A DNA stretch of 64,000 bases, from the NCBI RefSeq assembly GCF_902713425.1, contig NC_081198.1, positions 21,993,188 through 22,057,187 of the forward strand, written 5' to 3'. Below are positions 19,101 to 28,060 of this stretch, piece by piece; the stretch's first letter is position 1, and each line of letters starts with the position of its first letter. Under the pieces are notes generated by a model. That model saw nothing but the letters and a program-made list of their open reading frames with translations. It did not search any database and had not been told where the DNA came from. Made by a program: the position numbers and the translations under genes. Source of the DNA: Acipenser ruthenus (lineage: Eukaryota; Chordata; Actinopteri; Acipenseriformes; Acipenseridae).

Positions 19101-20273
19101 CATGGAGGACATCAAGTGCCGCTTCTCCCTCGTTTTCTGGAAGAAGAAGCGAGTACACTTTTCATCTTCCTCCATTTTTTGCACTTTTGCATTGTGCATG
19201 ACCTTTCGTTGTTCCTCCCTACAAAGCACTGAAAGATCTAGCTTGGTCTGGGCTATCTCGTCGCTTACAGGGAACCCCCGAAGCTGAAGCAGGCTCAGAC
19301 GCTGGAGGGCAGCATTCAGGTATTTATATTTGGCCCTCCTTTCTTTGGCTTTCCTCTTGCCTGCTGCTATGAAATAACCCTTAGTTCTGATTTTGACCAT
19401 CTCCCACCACTCTATAGGGGAGTTGAATAGGTCACGCAAAGTGGTCCACTCAACAAGCCTGCTCTTATAGGCTGCAGCTATGGAGGGGTCATCGAGTAAG
19501 GAGGTGTTTAATTTCCAGACCCCTGACCCCATCTGGGAGGTCTGAGGGACCTGCAATGTTACCTGCAGGAGCCTATGGTCAGAGAAGAAGACGGCCTGGG
19601 TGTCTACTGCCGTCTTCGTAAGGGAGCTGGTATGCAGGACGAGATCTATACGGGAGAAGGAGGTCCCAGATGAGCTCACCCAGGTAAAGGGAGGCACCAG
19701 GTCCTTACCTGCATCACACAGGGAGAAATCAGATATTACGGAGGACAAAACTCTACTAGAGCGGTCGTTGCGTGGCCTGCTCCGGTCTACGTCCCTCAGA
19801 GCACAATTGAAGTCACCTGACACGATGACGGGTACGTTCCCCAGCAGGAGTGGACGCAGCTGTGGAAAAAATTGAACTCTTTCGTTTTGGTTAGTGGGTG
19901 CGTAGACATTGACCAGTCTGAGGGGAGTGTTGTTGTATGTCACATCCACGCTCAGAATTCTACCAGGTTCTACCTCCCTGCTGCTGCGGGAGGTAATAAA
20001 TGGGTTTTTAAACAGGATACCTACTCCGTCGGCTCTGGCTATGTTGGAGCCCGACCAGAAGGAGTCCCCCAGGGTCCAACTCTCCTTCAGGTCCCTATAA
20101 TCAGGGCTCGACGAAATACCACACTCCTGCAGAAAGATGAGATCTGCTTTCAAGTTAGCTAGATAGTTTAGTACATCAAATCTTTTTTGTGTCTCCCTGA
20201 TGCTCCTGACATTAACAGACACACATATCAGGGCCATCAGGGTAGCTAACAAGAAAAGGAGTCGCTGCGTCCA
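16185..20273 (-). mobile_element. A2: family A LINE lacking ORF1 and 5'UTR
   Basis: Carries the family A 3' terminus at 16185, the 3'UTR with hairpins and nearly all of ORF2, then breaks off at GGACGCAGCG in the ORF2 start region and joins directly to GAAA repeats. About 2.7 kb of the 5' part of the element is missing, together with the promoter and U2 5' end of the host unit, which suggests recombination rather than simple 5' truncation during insertion. Confidence 0.9.
16836..20237 (-). CDS. A2 ORF2, near complete: AP endonuclease and RT
   Basis: Same protein as A3 ORF2, but the first residues (MGWTQ) are cut off by the truncation; the first in-frame ATG left is MALICVSVNVRS. Endonuclease motifs, the RT with YMDD, and the C-terminal Cys/His motif are all present with no internal stop. 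It ends GLQGVKME where other copies read GLQDVKME. With no promoter or ORF1 it is probably silent. Confidence 0.88.
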   Translation of the reverse strand: MALICVSVNVRSIRETQKRFDVLNYLANLKADLIFLQECGISSSPDYRDLKESWTLGDSFWSGSNIARADGVGILFKNPFITSRSSREVEPGRILSVDVTYNNTPLRLVNVYAPTNQNERVQFFPQLRPLLLGNVPVIVSGDFNCALRDVDRSRPRNDRSSRVLSSVISDFSLCDAGKDLVPPFTWVSSSGTSFSRIDLVLHTSSLTKTAVDTQAVFFSDHRLLQVTLQVPQTSQMGSGVWKLNTSLLDDPSIAAAYKSRLVEWTTLRDLFNSPIEWWEMVKIRTKGYFIAAGKRKAKERRAKYKYLNAALQRLSLLQLRGFPVSDEIAQTKLDLSVLCREEQRKVMHNAKVQKMEEDEKCTRFFFQKTREKRHLMSSMLDSRGRIVEDSEGVKKVVENFYRDLYNIKATDDTLIEWFLSQLEPDSVRDEEEEEKDPELTLEELTQAVKTMNTGKTPGPDGIPGEYYHLFWDTLKVHLAEVYRAVYREKRLGPSMRESVITLLHKKGEVKDLRNWRPISLLCVDYKILAKALMLRLQVHLPLVIGPDQACGVPGRSITDILMLTRDILAYSRERNHPLCLFNLDQEKAFDRVSHEYMYKVMDQMKFAPGLREWVKTIYTNISTRVLVNRHLTGKISIQSGVRQGCPLSPLLYVVCIEPLLQAIRRDTNITGFQLPGSNGVQVKTTAYMDDVSLICTNTSSVPRISNILEKYCTATGAVINKSKSEVYVSKNWQVDRELSDMYPVKKDKIKILGLIFENNSSGAQSWTAAINQVRKKIGGWSTRSLTMTGRVLITKSILFPILSYVGKIFPPDRTTKKVVDRIIHRFIWGSKMERVKRATLSKADKKGGKGVPDVVQLTRVQGLTQTIKNIQALDRKVCYMNRFYFATCLRALGLCTIDNTVPYSWDPPLYYRTLRDTIYKLGLDKAKLASWEFKAVTKYLAGSQEIEKVATFSLTQSQKIWENVSHSCLSNVQKDIAWNTVHSALPTRAFMFRRGLAQVETCPYAKCRKRETPAHIFWECDVAGSVWLSVSVFLNRFADTAKMTAETVLYGPAGGIATSTAKCVWRVINVVKQILWEGRNVCVYHKQELDTITTTRRAQTLIKDFVILDIRTLGKDKACAEWRIAGLQGVKME

Positions 20274-20421
20274 GAAAGAGAGAAAGAAAGAAAGAAAGAA
20301 AAAAAAAAGAAGTAAAACGGCGGGAAAACTTGCATCAACACTGGCACTCTCCCTCCAGCAGGGGTAGACAAAATGCTCACAGGAGAGATCCAGATCTGAC
20401 TTTGACCAACGTTAGAGAAAG

Positions 20422-20609
20422 GTGTGCACCATTCCCGGAGGTACTGCAATACCGGGCCGATGCGTGGAGTGGACGGAGCAAGCCCCTGTTCCATCTCCCG
20501 ATTCCAAAAATCAATTTAATATATGGTCCCCTGATAAGGGACGTATCAGATATTAAACTGATAAGAACAGATACTACACTTGATCTTAGCCAAAAGGCCG
20601 AGAAGCGAT
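20422..20609 (-). ncRNA. RNU2: U2 snRNA (copy 6, complete, two variants)
   Basis: Variants are C73T in stem IIa (GTCCCTTATC) and the C-to-T change near the 3' end shared with copy 3. The stem change weakens one base pair. Confidence 0.93.
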
Positions 20610-21180
20610 GGCGACTTGGCCCTTGCCCGGGGCCCCCCAGCCCGGACGGCACAGGGGGATTCAAAGGTGGGTGCAAAATTCCAAGCACAAGCAGACCCCC
20701 AAAAAACGGGCTGCTGCTTCCAGAGGGGAAATGTGCAATTTAAGCAGGAGAAAACAAAACAAAGCAAAAACACACACATAACACCAAAAACAAAACATAA
20801 ACTGGCGGAGTGCGTCTTACAAATAGTCATGCCAAGCTGCTATGCTGTGCAAGGTGCCTTGGGTAACTACAACTGTGCCTCGCTGGCTGGCTGGCTTGCT
20901 AAGAAGGTCCTGGCATAGGGACATGTTCCACCACACTTGTCTGGTTAGCTGCATGCTCCCAGGAAACAACCTGCTGCTGTTTACATCATCACCACATGTG
21001 AATAAAAGAAAGAAAGACAGCAAGAAAGAAAGAGAGAAAGAAAGAAAGAGAGAAAAAAAAAAAAAAAGAAGTAAAACGGCGGGAAAACTTGCATCAACAC
21101 TGGCACTCTCCCTCCAGCAGGGGTAGACAAAATGCTCACAGGAGAGATCCAGATCTGACTTTGACCAACGTTAGAGAAAG

Positions 21181-21315
21181 GTGTGCACCGTTCCCGGAGG
21201 TACTGCAATACCGAGCCGATGCGTGGAGTGGACGGAGCAAGCCTCTGTTCCATCTCCCGATTCCAAAAATCAATTTAATATATGGTCCCCTGATAGGGGA
21301 CGTATCAGATATTAA
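21181..21315 (-). pseudogene. U2 3' part (nt 54-188), split by A3
   Basis: Breaks at nt 54, exactly as beside A1. It has private changes (taccgagcc and gcctctgtt on the plus strand), so this and the A1 locus are not a recent copy of each other. Confidence 0.9.
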
Positions 21316-21843
21316 TACTCTTTTATTGAGATTTTACATTTTTTTACATTTACACCCATTCGTTTTTTCATTCATTTTACATTTCTTTTAAAGATGACAT
21401 TCATGCATACAGACATACATTTTGTTTTAAAAGCATTTAAAATACATTTAAAAACACCAAGACAATTGTGCTTTGTACATGGTTAAAACAGACACAGATT
21501 AAAATCAACATGAAAAAAACCTGTGCTGCTTTAAAAGTGACTGGAAAAAAAGAACCATCTATAAAAAACCAGTGTTTGTGAGGGCCGGGGAGTGCTCTCT
21601 AAAAAAGTTCAAAAGTGAACATAAAACTAGATCTAAAACAGGGACAGGGGAAAAGGGACAGTGTATAGAACAGTGAGTTAAAATTCTAAAATTTTAAAAC
21701 ACTTAAAATGTAACTTTTAATAGTTTACATTAAAAATCTTAAAGATACATAAAACAAAACAAAACAAAATCAAATAAAACATTCAACGTAAATCAAATAA
21801 AAGTCCATAAAACTGAAACAAAAAGACTACATAAAACCAGGGC

Positions 21844-21944
21844 ACCGTTGAAAAAACGGTCATGCCAGCTAAAAAGGGCGGAATGCTGGCATGACAAAAT
21901 AAATAAAAGGCTTAGCGGTGCCCCGTAGTCCCGCTCCTAGGAGC
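21844..21944 (-). promoter_or_regulatory. 3'UTR hairpin cluster of family A
   Basis: Just downstream of the ORF2 stop lie a perfect 9-bp inverted repeat (catgccagc 21861-21869 and gctggcatg 21885-21893), a 6-bp stem accgtt/aacggt (21844-21860), and the palindrome gctcctaggagc (21933-21944). All are kept in A1 to A6. LINE reverse transcriptases often recognise 3' RNA structure, so this is a candidate template-recognition element. Confidence 0.55.
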
Positions 21945-21965
21945 TAGCGGTTCCAGTTTTTTCCT

Positions 21966-24900
21966 TTATTCCATCTTCACGTCCTGAAGTCCGGCGATCC
22001 TCCACTCCGCGCAGGCCTTGTCCTTCCCGAGGGTCCGGATGTCCAGAATTACAAAGTCCTTGATAAGAGTTTGTGCCCTTCTGGTCGTGGTGATAGTGTC
22101 TAGCTCCTGCTTGTGATAGACACAGACGTTACGGCCTTCCCACAGGATCTGCTTGACAACATTGATGACACGCCAAACGCACTTAGCTGTGCTGGTATCG
22201 ATTCCTCCCGCAGGCCCATAGAGCACAGTCTCAGCGGTCATCTTGGCCGTGTCAGCAAACCTGTTTAGGAAGACAGAGACAGAGAGCCAGACACTGCCAG
22301 CCACATCACACTCCCAGAAGATATGGGCTGGTGTTTCTCTCTTGCGGCACTTTGCATAGGGGCATGTTTCTACTTGGGCTAGTCCCCTCCTGAACATGAA
22401 CGCTCGAGTGGGGAATGCACTGTGGACGGTGTTCCATGCTATATCCTTCTGGACATTACTGAGGCAGCTGTGAGACACATTCTCCCAGATTTTTTGGCTT
22501 TGGGTGAGGGAGAAAGTAGCTACTTTTTCAATTTCCTGGGAAGCGGCAAGATATTTAGTTACAGCCTTGTATTCCCAGGAGGCCAATTTTGCTTTATCTA
22601 AGCCCAATTTATATATAGTGTCCCTTAAGGTTCTATAATACAATGGGGGGTCCCAGGAGTACGGCACGGTGTTATCAATAGTGCAGAGGCCCAAGGCCCT
22701 GAGACAGGTGGCAAAATAGAAACGATTCATGTAACATACCTTCCTGTCCAGGGCCTGGATGTTCTTGATAGTTTGCGTGAGCCCCTGCACTCGGGTGAGC
22801 TGCACAACGTCCGGGACCCCCTTACCTCCCTTCTTGTCGGCTTTACTCAGGGTGGCTCGCTTTACCCTCTCCATCTTGCTGCCCCAGATAAAGCGGTGGA
22901 TAATGCGGTCCACCACTTTTTTGGTGGTCCTGTCTGGGGGAAAGATTTTTCCTACATAAGAGAGGATGGGGAACAGTATAGACTTGGTTATTAATACTCT
23001 ACCCGTCATTGTTAAGGATCTTGTGCTCCATCCGCCAATCTTTTTACGGACCTGGTTAATGGCCGCCGTCCAGCTCTGGGCCCCCGAGCTATTGTTCTCG
23101 AAAATGAGGCCCAGAATCTTGATTTTGTCCTTTTTGACAGGGTACATGTCCGACAGTTCCCTATCTACCTGCCAATTTTTAGACACGTAGACTTCGCTCT
23201 TGGACTTATTAATCACTGCCCTGGTCGCCGTGCAGTACTTCCCAAGGATATTACTAATCCGAGGTACCGACGATGTGTTGGTGCAAATGAGTGACACATC
23301 GTCCATATATGCTGTTGTTTTGACCTGGACCCCGTTGGATCCAGGCAGCTGGAAACCAGTTATATTGGTATCCCTACTAATTGCCTGCAGGAGGGGTTCA
23401 ATGCACACGACATATAGCAGTGGGGATAGTGGGCAACCCTGTCTGACCCCTGACTGGATAGATATTTTACCAGTCAGGTGCCTGTTCACCAAGACTCGGG
23501 TACTAATGTTTGTATAGATGGTTTTAACCCACCCCCTAAGTCCAGGAGCGAATTTCATCTGGTCCATCACTTTGTACATATATTCATGGCTTACCCTATC
23601 GAACGCCTTCTCCTGGTCAAGGTTGAACAGGCAGAGGGGATGGTTCCGTTCTCTAGAATAAGCCAGAATGTCCCTTGTTAACATTAAAATATCCGTGATG
23701 GACCTCCCTGGGACGCCACAAGCCTGGTCGGGGCCAATGACCAAAGGGAGGTGTACTTGTAGCCGGAGCATCAGAGCTTTGGCTAGTATCTTGTAATCCA
23801 CGCAAAGGAGGCTGATTGGGCGCCAATTCCGTAGATCTTTAACTTCCCCTTTCTTATGAAGGAGAGTAATTACACTCTCCCGCATAGAAGGGCCCAACCG
23901 CTTCTCCCTGTAGACCGCTCTGTAGACCTCCGCTAAATGGACTTTTAGCATGTCCCAAAAAAGATGGTAATACTCACCCGGGATGCCATCTGGACCTGGC
24001 GTCTTACCGGTGTTCATGGTCTTAACCGCCTGGGTGAGCTCCTCCAGCGTGAGTTCTGGGTCCTTCTCCTCCTCCTCGTCGTCCCGCACTGAGTCAGGCT
24101 CCAACTGGCTCAGGAACCACTCTATCAGGGTGTCATCTGTAGCTTTGATGTTATATAGGTCCCTATAGAAGTTCTCTACCACTTTTTTCACTCCCTCACT
24201 ATCCTCTACTATCCTCCCCCTGCTGTCGAGCATGGAGGACATCAAGTGCCGCTTCTCCCTCGTTTTCTGGAAGAAGAAGCGAGTACACTTTTCGTCTTCC
24301 TCCATTTTTTGCACTTTTGCATTGTGCATGACCTTTCGTTGTTCCTCCCTACAAAGCACTGAAAGATCTAGCTTGGTCTGGGCTATCTCGTCGCTTACAG
24401 GGAACCCCCGAAGCTGAAGCAGGCTCAGATGCTGGAGGGCAGCATTCAGGTGTTTATATTTGGCCCTCCTTTCTTTTGCTTTCCTCTTGCCTGCTGCTAT
24501 GAAATAACCCTTAGTTCTGATTTTGACCATCTCCCACCACTCTATAGGGGAGTTGAATAGGTCACGCAAAGTGGTCCACTCAACAAGCCTGCTCTTATAG
24601 GCTGCAGCTATGGAGGGGTCATCGAGTAAGGAGGTGTTTAATTTCCAAACCCCTGACCCCATCTGGGAGGTCTGAGGGACCTGCAATGTTACCTGCAGGA
24701 GCCTATGGTCAGAGAAGAAGACGGCCTGGGTGTCTACTGCCGTCTTCGTAAGGGAGCTGGTATGCAGGACGAGATCTATACGGGAGAAGGAGGTCCCAGA
24801 TGAGCTCACCCAGGTAAAGGGAGGCACCAGGTCCTTACCTGCATCACACAGGGAGAAATCAGATATTACGGAGGACAAAACTCTACTAGAGCGGTCGTTG

Positions 24901-25409
24901 CGTGGCCTGCTCCGGTCTACGTCCCTCAGAGCACAATTGAAGTCACCTGACACGATGACGGGTACGTTCCCCAGCAGGAGTGGACGCAGCTGTGGAAAAA
25001 ATTGAACTCTTTCGTTTTGGTTAGTGGGTGCGTAGACATTGACCAGTCTGAGGGGAGTGTTGTTGTATGTCACATCCACGCTCAGAATTCTACCAGGTTC
25101 TACCTCCCTGCTGCTGCGGGAGGTAATAAATGGGTTTTTAAACAGGATACCTACTCCGTCGGCTCTGGCTATGTTGGAGCCCGACCAGAAGGAGTCCCCC
25201 AGGGTCCAACTCTCCTTCAGGTTCCTATAATCAGGGCTCGACGAAATACCACACTCCTGCAGAAAGATGAGATCTGCTTTCAAGTTAGCTAGATAGTTTA
25301 GTACATCAAATCTTTTTTGTGTCTCCCTGATGCTCCTGACATTAACAGACACACATATCAGGGCCATCAGGGTAGCTAACAAGAAAAGGAGTCGCTGCGT
25401 CCACCCCAT
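21966..25409 (-). CDS. Family A ORF2 (A3): AP endonuclease and reverse transcriptase (1147 aa)
   Basis: The AP endonuclease has SVNVRSI (about 21-27), FLQECG (49-54), GDFNC (near 155), SRIDLVL (near 210) and FSDHRLLQ (near 235). The reverse transcriptase has KTPGPDGIPGEYY, RPISLLCVDYKILAK, DQEKAFDRVSHEYM, GVRQGCPLSPLLYVV and the catalytic YMDD near 700. The C-terminus carries CPYAKCRKRETPAHIFWEC (near 1015-1033). It starts at ATG 25409 (MGWTQRLLFLLATLMAL); a second ATG at residue 15 lines up better with the starts of B and C. Five nucleotides (TAG-TCGCT-ATG) separate the ORF1 stop from this start, so translation by reinitiation is plausible. Length fits the Tx1 clade. Confidence 0.93.
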   Translation of the reverse strand: MGWTQRLLFLLATLMALICVSVNVRSIRETQKRFDVLNYLANLKADLIFLQECGISSSPDYRNLKESWTLGDSFWSGSNIARADGVGILFKNPFITSRSSREVEPGRILSVDVTYNNTPLRLVNVYAPTNQNERVQFFPQLRPLLLGNVPVIVSGDFNCALRDVDRSRPRNDRSSRVLSSVISDFSLCDAGKDLVPPFTWVSSSGTSFSRIDLVLHTSSLTKTAVDTQAVFFSDHRLLQVTLQVPQTSQMGSGVWKLNTSLLDDPSIAAAYKSRLVEWTTLRDLFNSPIEWWEMVKIRTKGYFIAAGKRKAKERRAKYKHLNAALQHLSLLQLRGFPVSDEIAQTKLDLSVLCREEQRKVMHNAKVQKMEEDEKCTRFFFQKTREKRHLMSSMLDSRGRIVEDSEGVKKVVENFYRDLYNIKATDDTLIEWFLSQLEPDSVRDDEEEEKDPELTLEELTQAVKTMNTGKTPGPDGIPGEYYHLFWDMLKVHLAEVYRAVYREKRLGPSMRESVITLLHKKGEVKDLRNWRPISLLCVDYKILAKALMLRLQVHLPLVIGPDQACGVPGRSITDILMLTRDILAYSRERNHPLCLFNLDQEKAFDRVSHEYMYKVMDQMKFAPGLRGWVKTIYTNISTRVLVNRHLTGKISIQSGVRQGCPLSPLLYVVCIEPLLQAISRDTNITGFQLPGSNGVQVKTTAYMDDVSLICTNTSSVPRISNILGKYCTATRAVINKSKSEVYVSKNWQVDRELSDMYPVKKDKIKILGLIFENNSSGAQSWTAAINQVRKKIGGWSTRSLTMTGRVLITKSILFPILSYVGKIFPPDRTTKKVVDRIIHRFIWGSKMERVKRATLSKADKKGGKGVPDVVQLTRVQGLTQTIKNIQALDRKVCYMNRFYFATCLRALGLCTIDNTVPYSWDPPLYYRTLRDTIYKLGLDKAKLASWEYKAVTKYLAASQEIEKVATFSLTQSQKIWENVSHSCLSNVQKDIAWNTVHSAFPTRAFMFRRGLAQVETCPYAKCRKRETPAHIFWECDVAGSVWLSVSVFLNRFADTAKMTAETVLYGPAGGIDTSTAKCVWRVINVVKQILWEGRNVCVYHKQELDTITTTRRAQTLIKDFVILDIRTLGKDKACAEWRIAGLQDVKME

Positions 25410-25414
25410 AGCGA

Positions 25415-27361
25415 CTATGATTGGGAGGTCGGGACACTCTTCCTACTCTTAGCTCTACGCTTGCTTCGAGGGGGCTTGGGCTTATTTGCAACTCCCATCA
25501 CCCCTGAGAAGGTACTCACTGCTGCCTCGTCCAAGAAGGCACCGTCTTTATATGCACAGTACGTGGAGTTGTTGGGGCTATTCAACTCCCCACAAGGTAA
25601 GTCTGGTGGAACTTGCTCAGGGCCCCTCGGAACGTGTGGGTCAGCTTTGTCCTGGGGGGGGGGTTATGACAGACAGCATTCTTTGGCTGTTACCGTCTGT
25701 TGAATTGGAGCTGTTAGCAGACTTCTGGCTTACCGCGTCCAGGGGTATTCCCATGTCCTCCAGTGCTGTATCTAGGAGGACCTCTAGGGGGCCCCTGGTT
25801 TTGCCCATACAAGGGAGGGGGTCAAGGATGCTTTGAAGGGAGGCCCTTCGCTTGAAGAGGGTCATTGCTACAGAGGTACTGCTGGTCAGGGAAGGTGTTG
25901 ACCCCGACCTCTCCCTCGGTGCATTAGTGAACACCTCTTCTGCGAGGTGTGCTAGGGTTTGTGCCAACGACTGGGAAGGCTGGCTGGGGATGCCCTGGCT
26001 GGCTGCTACCTGCCCACTAGGCGGCAGTGTAGCCGTCCCACTCGCCTCCGTCTCTGCCTGCGAGGGCAAGACTGGGGACTTTGTGTGGACATTAGCTGGT
26101 TTTGGATCTATGGGGGCCACCTGCAACTTGCTGTCTTTGATCCTGATCTTCTTTCTTTTCCCCCCCTCGTCTCTACCCTTTCTTTTCCCCACCCTCTGCT
26201 GGTTCTTCACTCCCTTCCCCTCCTTCTCACTCTCACTTTCACTGTCGCTTTTGCTTTCCTCCCCCACGGACTCAATCCTTATGGCGTCATAACGAGAGCT
26301 GAGGGGGAGTGCTGGCACTGAGAGGGCCCTACTCAGGGGGGGGCCGCTGCTGGGTCCGGGCTCCCTCCCTGACTCGTGTTCTGCATCAGAGGAGCTACTG
26401 GAGGAGCTAGTGGAGTGGCTGTTGTACTCTCTCTCTGGGCTGGGGGAAGGGGTCCTCGTAAAACGGGACATGTCTCGGGGGCGGGGGGGTGAGGGGGTGC
26501 TGGTGATGATGGTGGTGCTGGAGTCTGGGTCTTGGATACTGTTGGTGGTGATGTGGACTGATCTTTGTTACTTGCTCCCTCTTCCTGCTCAGGCCTAGGC
26601 TTGTTCATGTTTGCCTTGCTGGCTCTGGCCATGTTGGCATAGGAAGAGGGGCAGTCCTTAAACAGGTGCCCCTTCTTTCCACACAAATTGCACTGCCTCT
26701 CTTCTCTGCAGTGGCTGGTATCGTGGGGGGCGCCGCAGTTCCTGCACTTGACTACAGTACACGCGGCCGCCAGGTGTCCTAATTCCCCACATTTCCTGCA
26801 GAGTTTTGGCATCCCATTATAGAATACCAGCCCTCTGTTGGGCCCTAACACTATGGAGTTTGGAATGTGGCGGACGCCTCCAATGCCCGATGGATCAACA
26901 TTAAGGCGTACCAGCCACTTTCTGGCTCCTGTCCAAACCCCATCTTCATCTGTAATTTTCCTCCCTTCTGATGACACCCTCCCATAGCGGTTAAGCCATG
27001 TTGTAATATCATAGTCGCTAACAGCCTCATTGAAAAATTGGACAGTAACAACTTTCATTTCTCTGTCTGTCAGTGCATCCACACAAAATTCTTTGTATGG
27101 AGCGAGATATTTATTCTCCCCCCAAAAGGACCACATTTCTTGTAACTTTTGGGGGTTCCTAAAACTGACCTCAAACACTTCCTTAAGCCCTGGCAATTTC
27201 ACCAAACAATTCAAGTCAGAAGGGGAAAAACCCATACCCCTCTGAAGAATGGTCCGGCTGAACTCCAGTCTCGTCAGTCCTGGTTCCGTTTCATCTTGCT
27301 TGTTTCTTGTGAAGCGCACCGCATTGTGCCTCCTGGTTTCCTGGGTTGGCCGGAACGCCAT
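25415..27361 (-). pseudogene. Family A ORF1 (A3), split by C-run length changes
   Basis: Starts MAFRPTQETRRHNAVRF at 27361. CCHC-type knuckles lie at residues 188-201, 206-218 (spacing CX2CX3HX4C) and 224-237, after the block VLGPNRGLVFYNGMP. The frame opened at 27361 ends at 26333 (342 aa); a second frame (MSRFTRTPSPSPERE, 26471 to 25641) carries the Ser-rich and acidic region. The breaks map to runs of C on the sense strand: 26493-26497 (5, against 6 in A4) and 25654-25663 (10, against 9 in A4 and A5). A single uninterrupted ORF1 would be near 640 aa. Confidence 0.82.
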
Positions 27362-27646
27362 CCTTCAGCTGGCTCCTCCGATTGGGGTGGGAGAAGCCTC
27401 TGGACGTCCGGGTTGTCTCTCTCTACGGAAAAGAGACAACGTAAGCAGCAAATCTGGGCAGTTGAAGGAACTATTACTTTAGTCCCTGAGGAGATGGTTG
27501 CCTCGCAAGAGGGACCCCCTCCCCAGGTGAACGGTGTCCTTCCCTGGCGGAGTAGGGGGCGCTGCTTGGCACCGAGACCACGTAGGAAGAATCGTGGCTG
27601 TGACGCCTCCTCGGGGTCCGGGGCCGCCCTCTGCTCCTCCCAGATG

Positions 27647-27660
27647 GTGCCCTCTGCTGG
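27647..27660 (-). promoter_or_regulatory. CTCF-like motif in family A 5'UTR
   Basis: The minus strand reads CCAGCAGAGGGCAC, matching every position of the common CTCF core CCASYAGRKGGCRS. A4, A5 and A6 read GCGC instead of GTGC on the plus strand and also fit. Two 12/14 matches lie nearby (27624-27637 minus, 27549-27562 plus). Confidence 0.5.
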
Positions 27661-28060
27661 GCGCCTGCTGCTCTCTCGGTCTGGATCTCGACTACAATCA
27701 AGGGCTGGGGATGAGGTCGTCTAGGTCATCAAAGGGTCCTCAAAGGTCGTCTGGATGGTAGGTCCTCCTTCTCTCTAACTCCAGGAACGTCTGGAAAAGC
27801 CGGAACCGCCTGAAAAAGAAAAAAATGGGAACCGCCTGAAAAAGAAAAAACTGCTCTCAACAGTCAACAAAATCTTGAAAGACCCTCAGCCTGGATTGGG
27901 CAAGCCAAAACCAGACTGAGCATTAGTCTTCCAAAAAGTTGCCGAGCTGAAGAAAGCCAGTCAAAAATAAAAAAAATTCTGTTCCTCCTCACCCGAACAA
28001 ACCTCTCACAGACCCTCGGAGGGAGCGGGCAATGCCACTACCCTCTAAGCCTTAGTCTTA

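Larger units (their letters stand above)
20274..21315 (-). repeat. U2 tandem array block IV
   Basis: Begins inside a shortened polypurine tract (20274-20312), then a complete U2, promoter, spacer, a second tract at about 21002-21070, and a split U2. Confidence 0.9.

Noticed and set aside
25654-25663. A separate gene upstream of ORF2 in A3 (276-codon frame)
   Set aside because: It is the middle part of ORF1 in another frame, caused by C-run length differences; A4 and A5 show the continuous C-terminal part.
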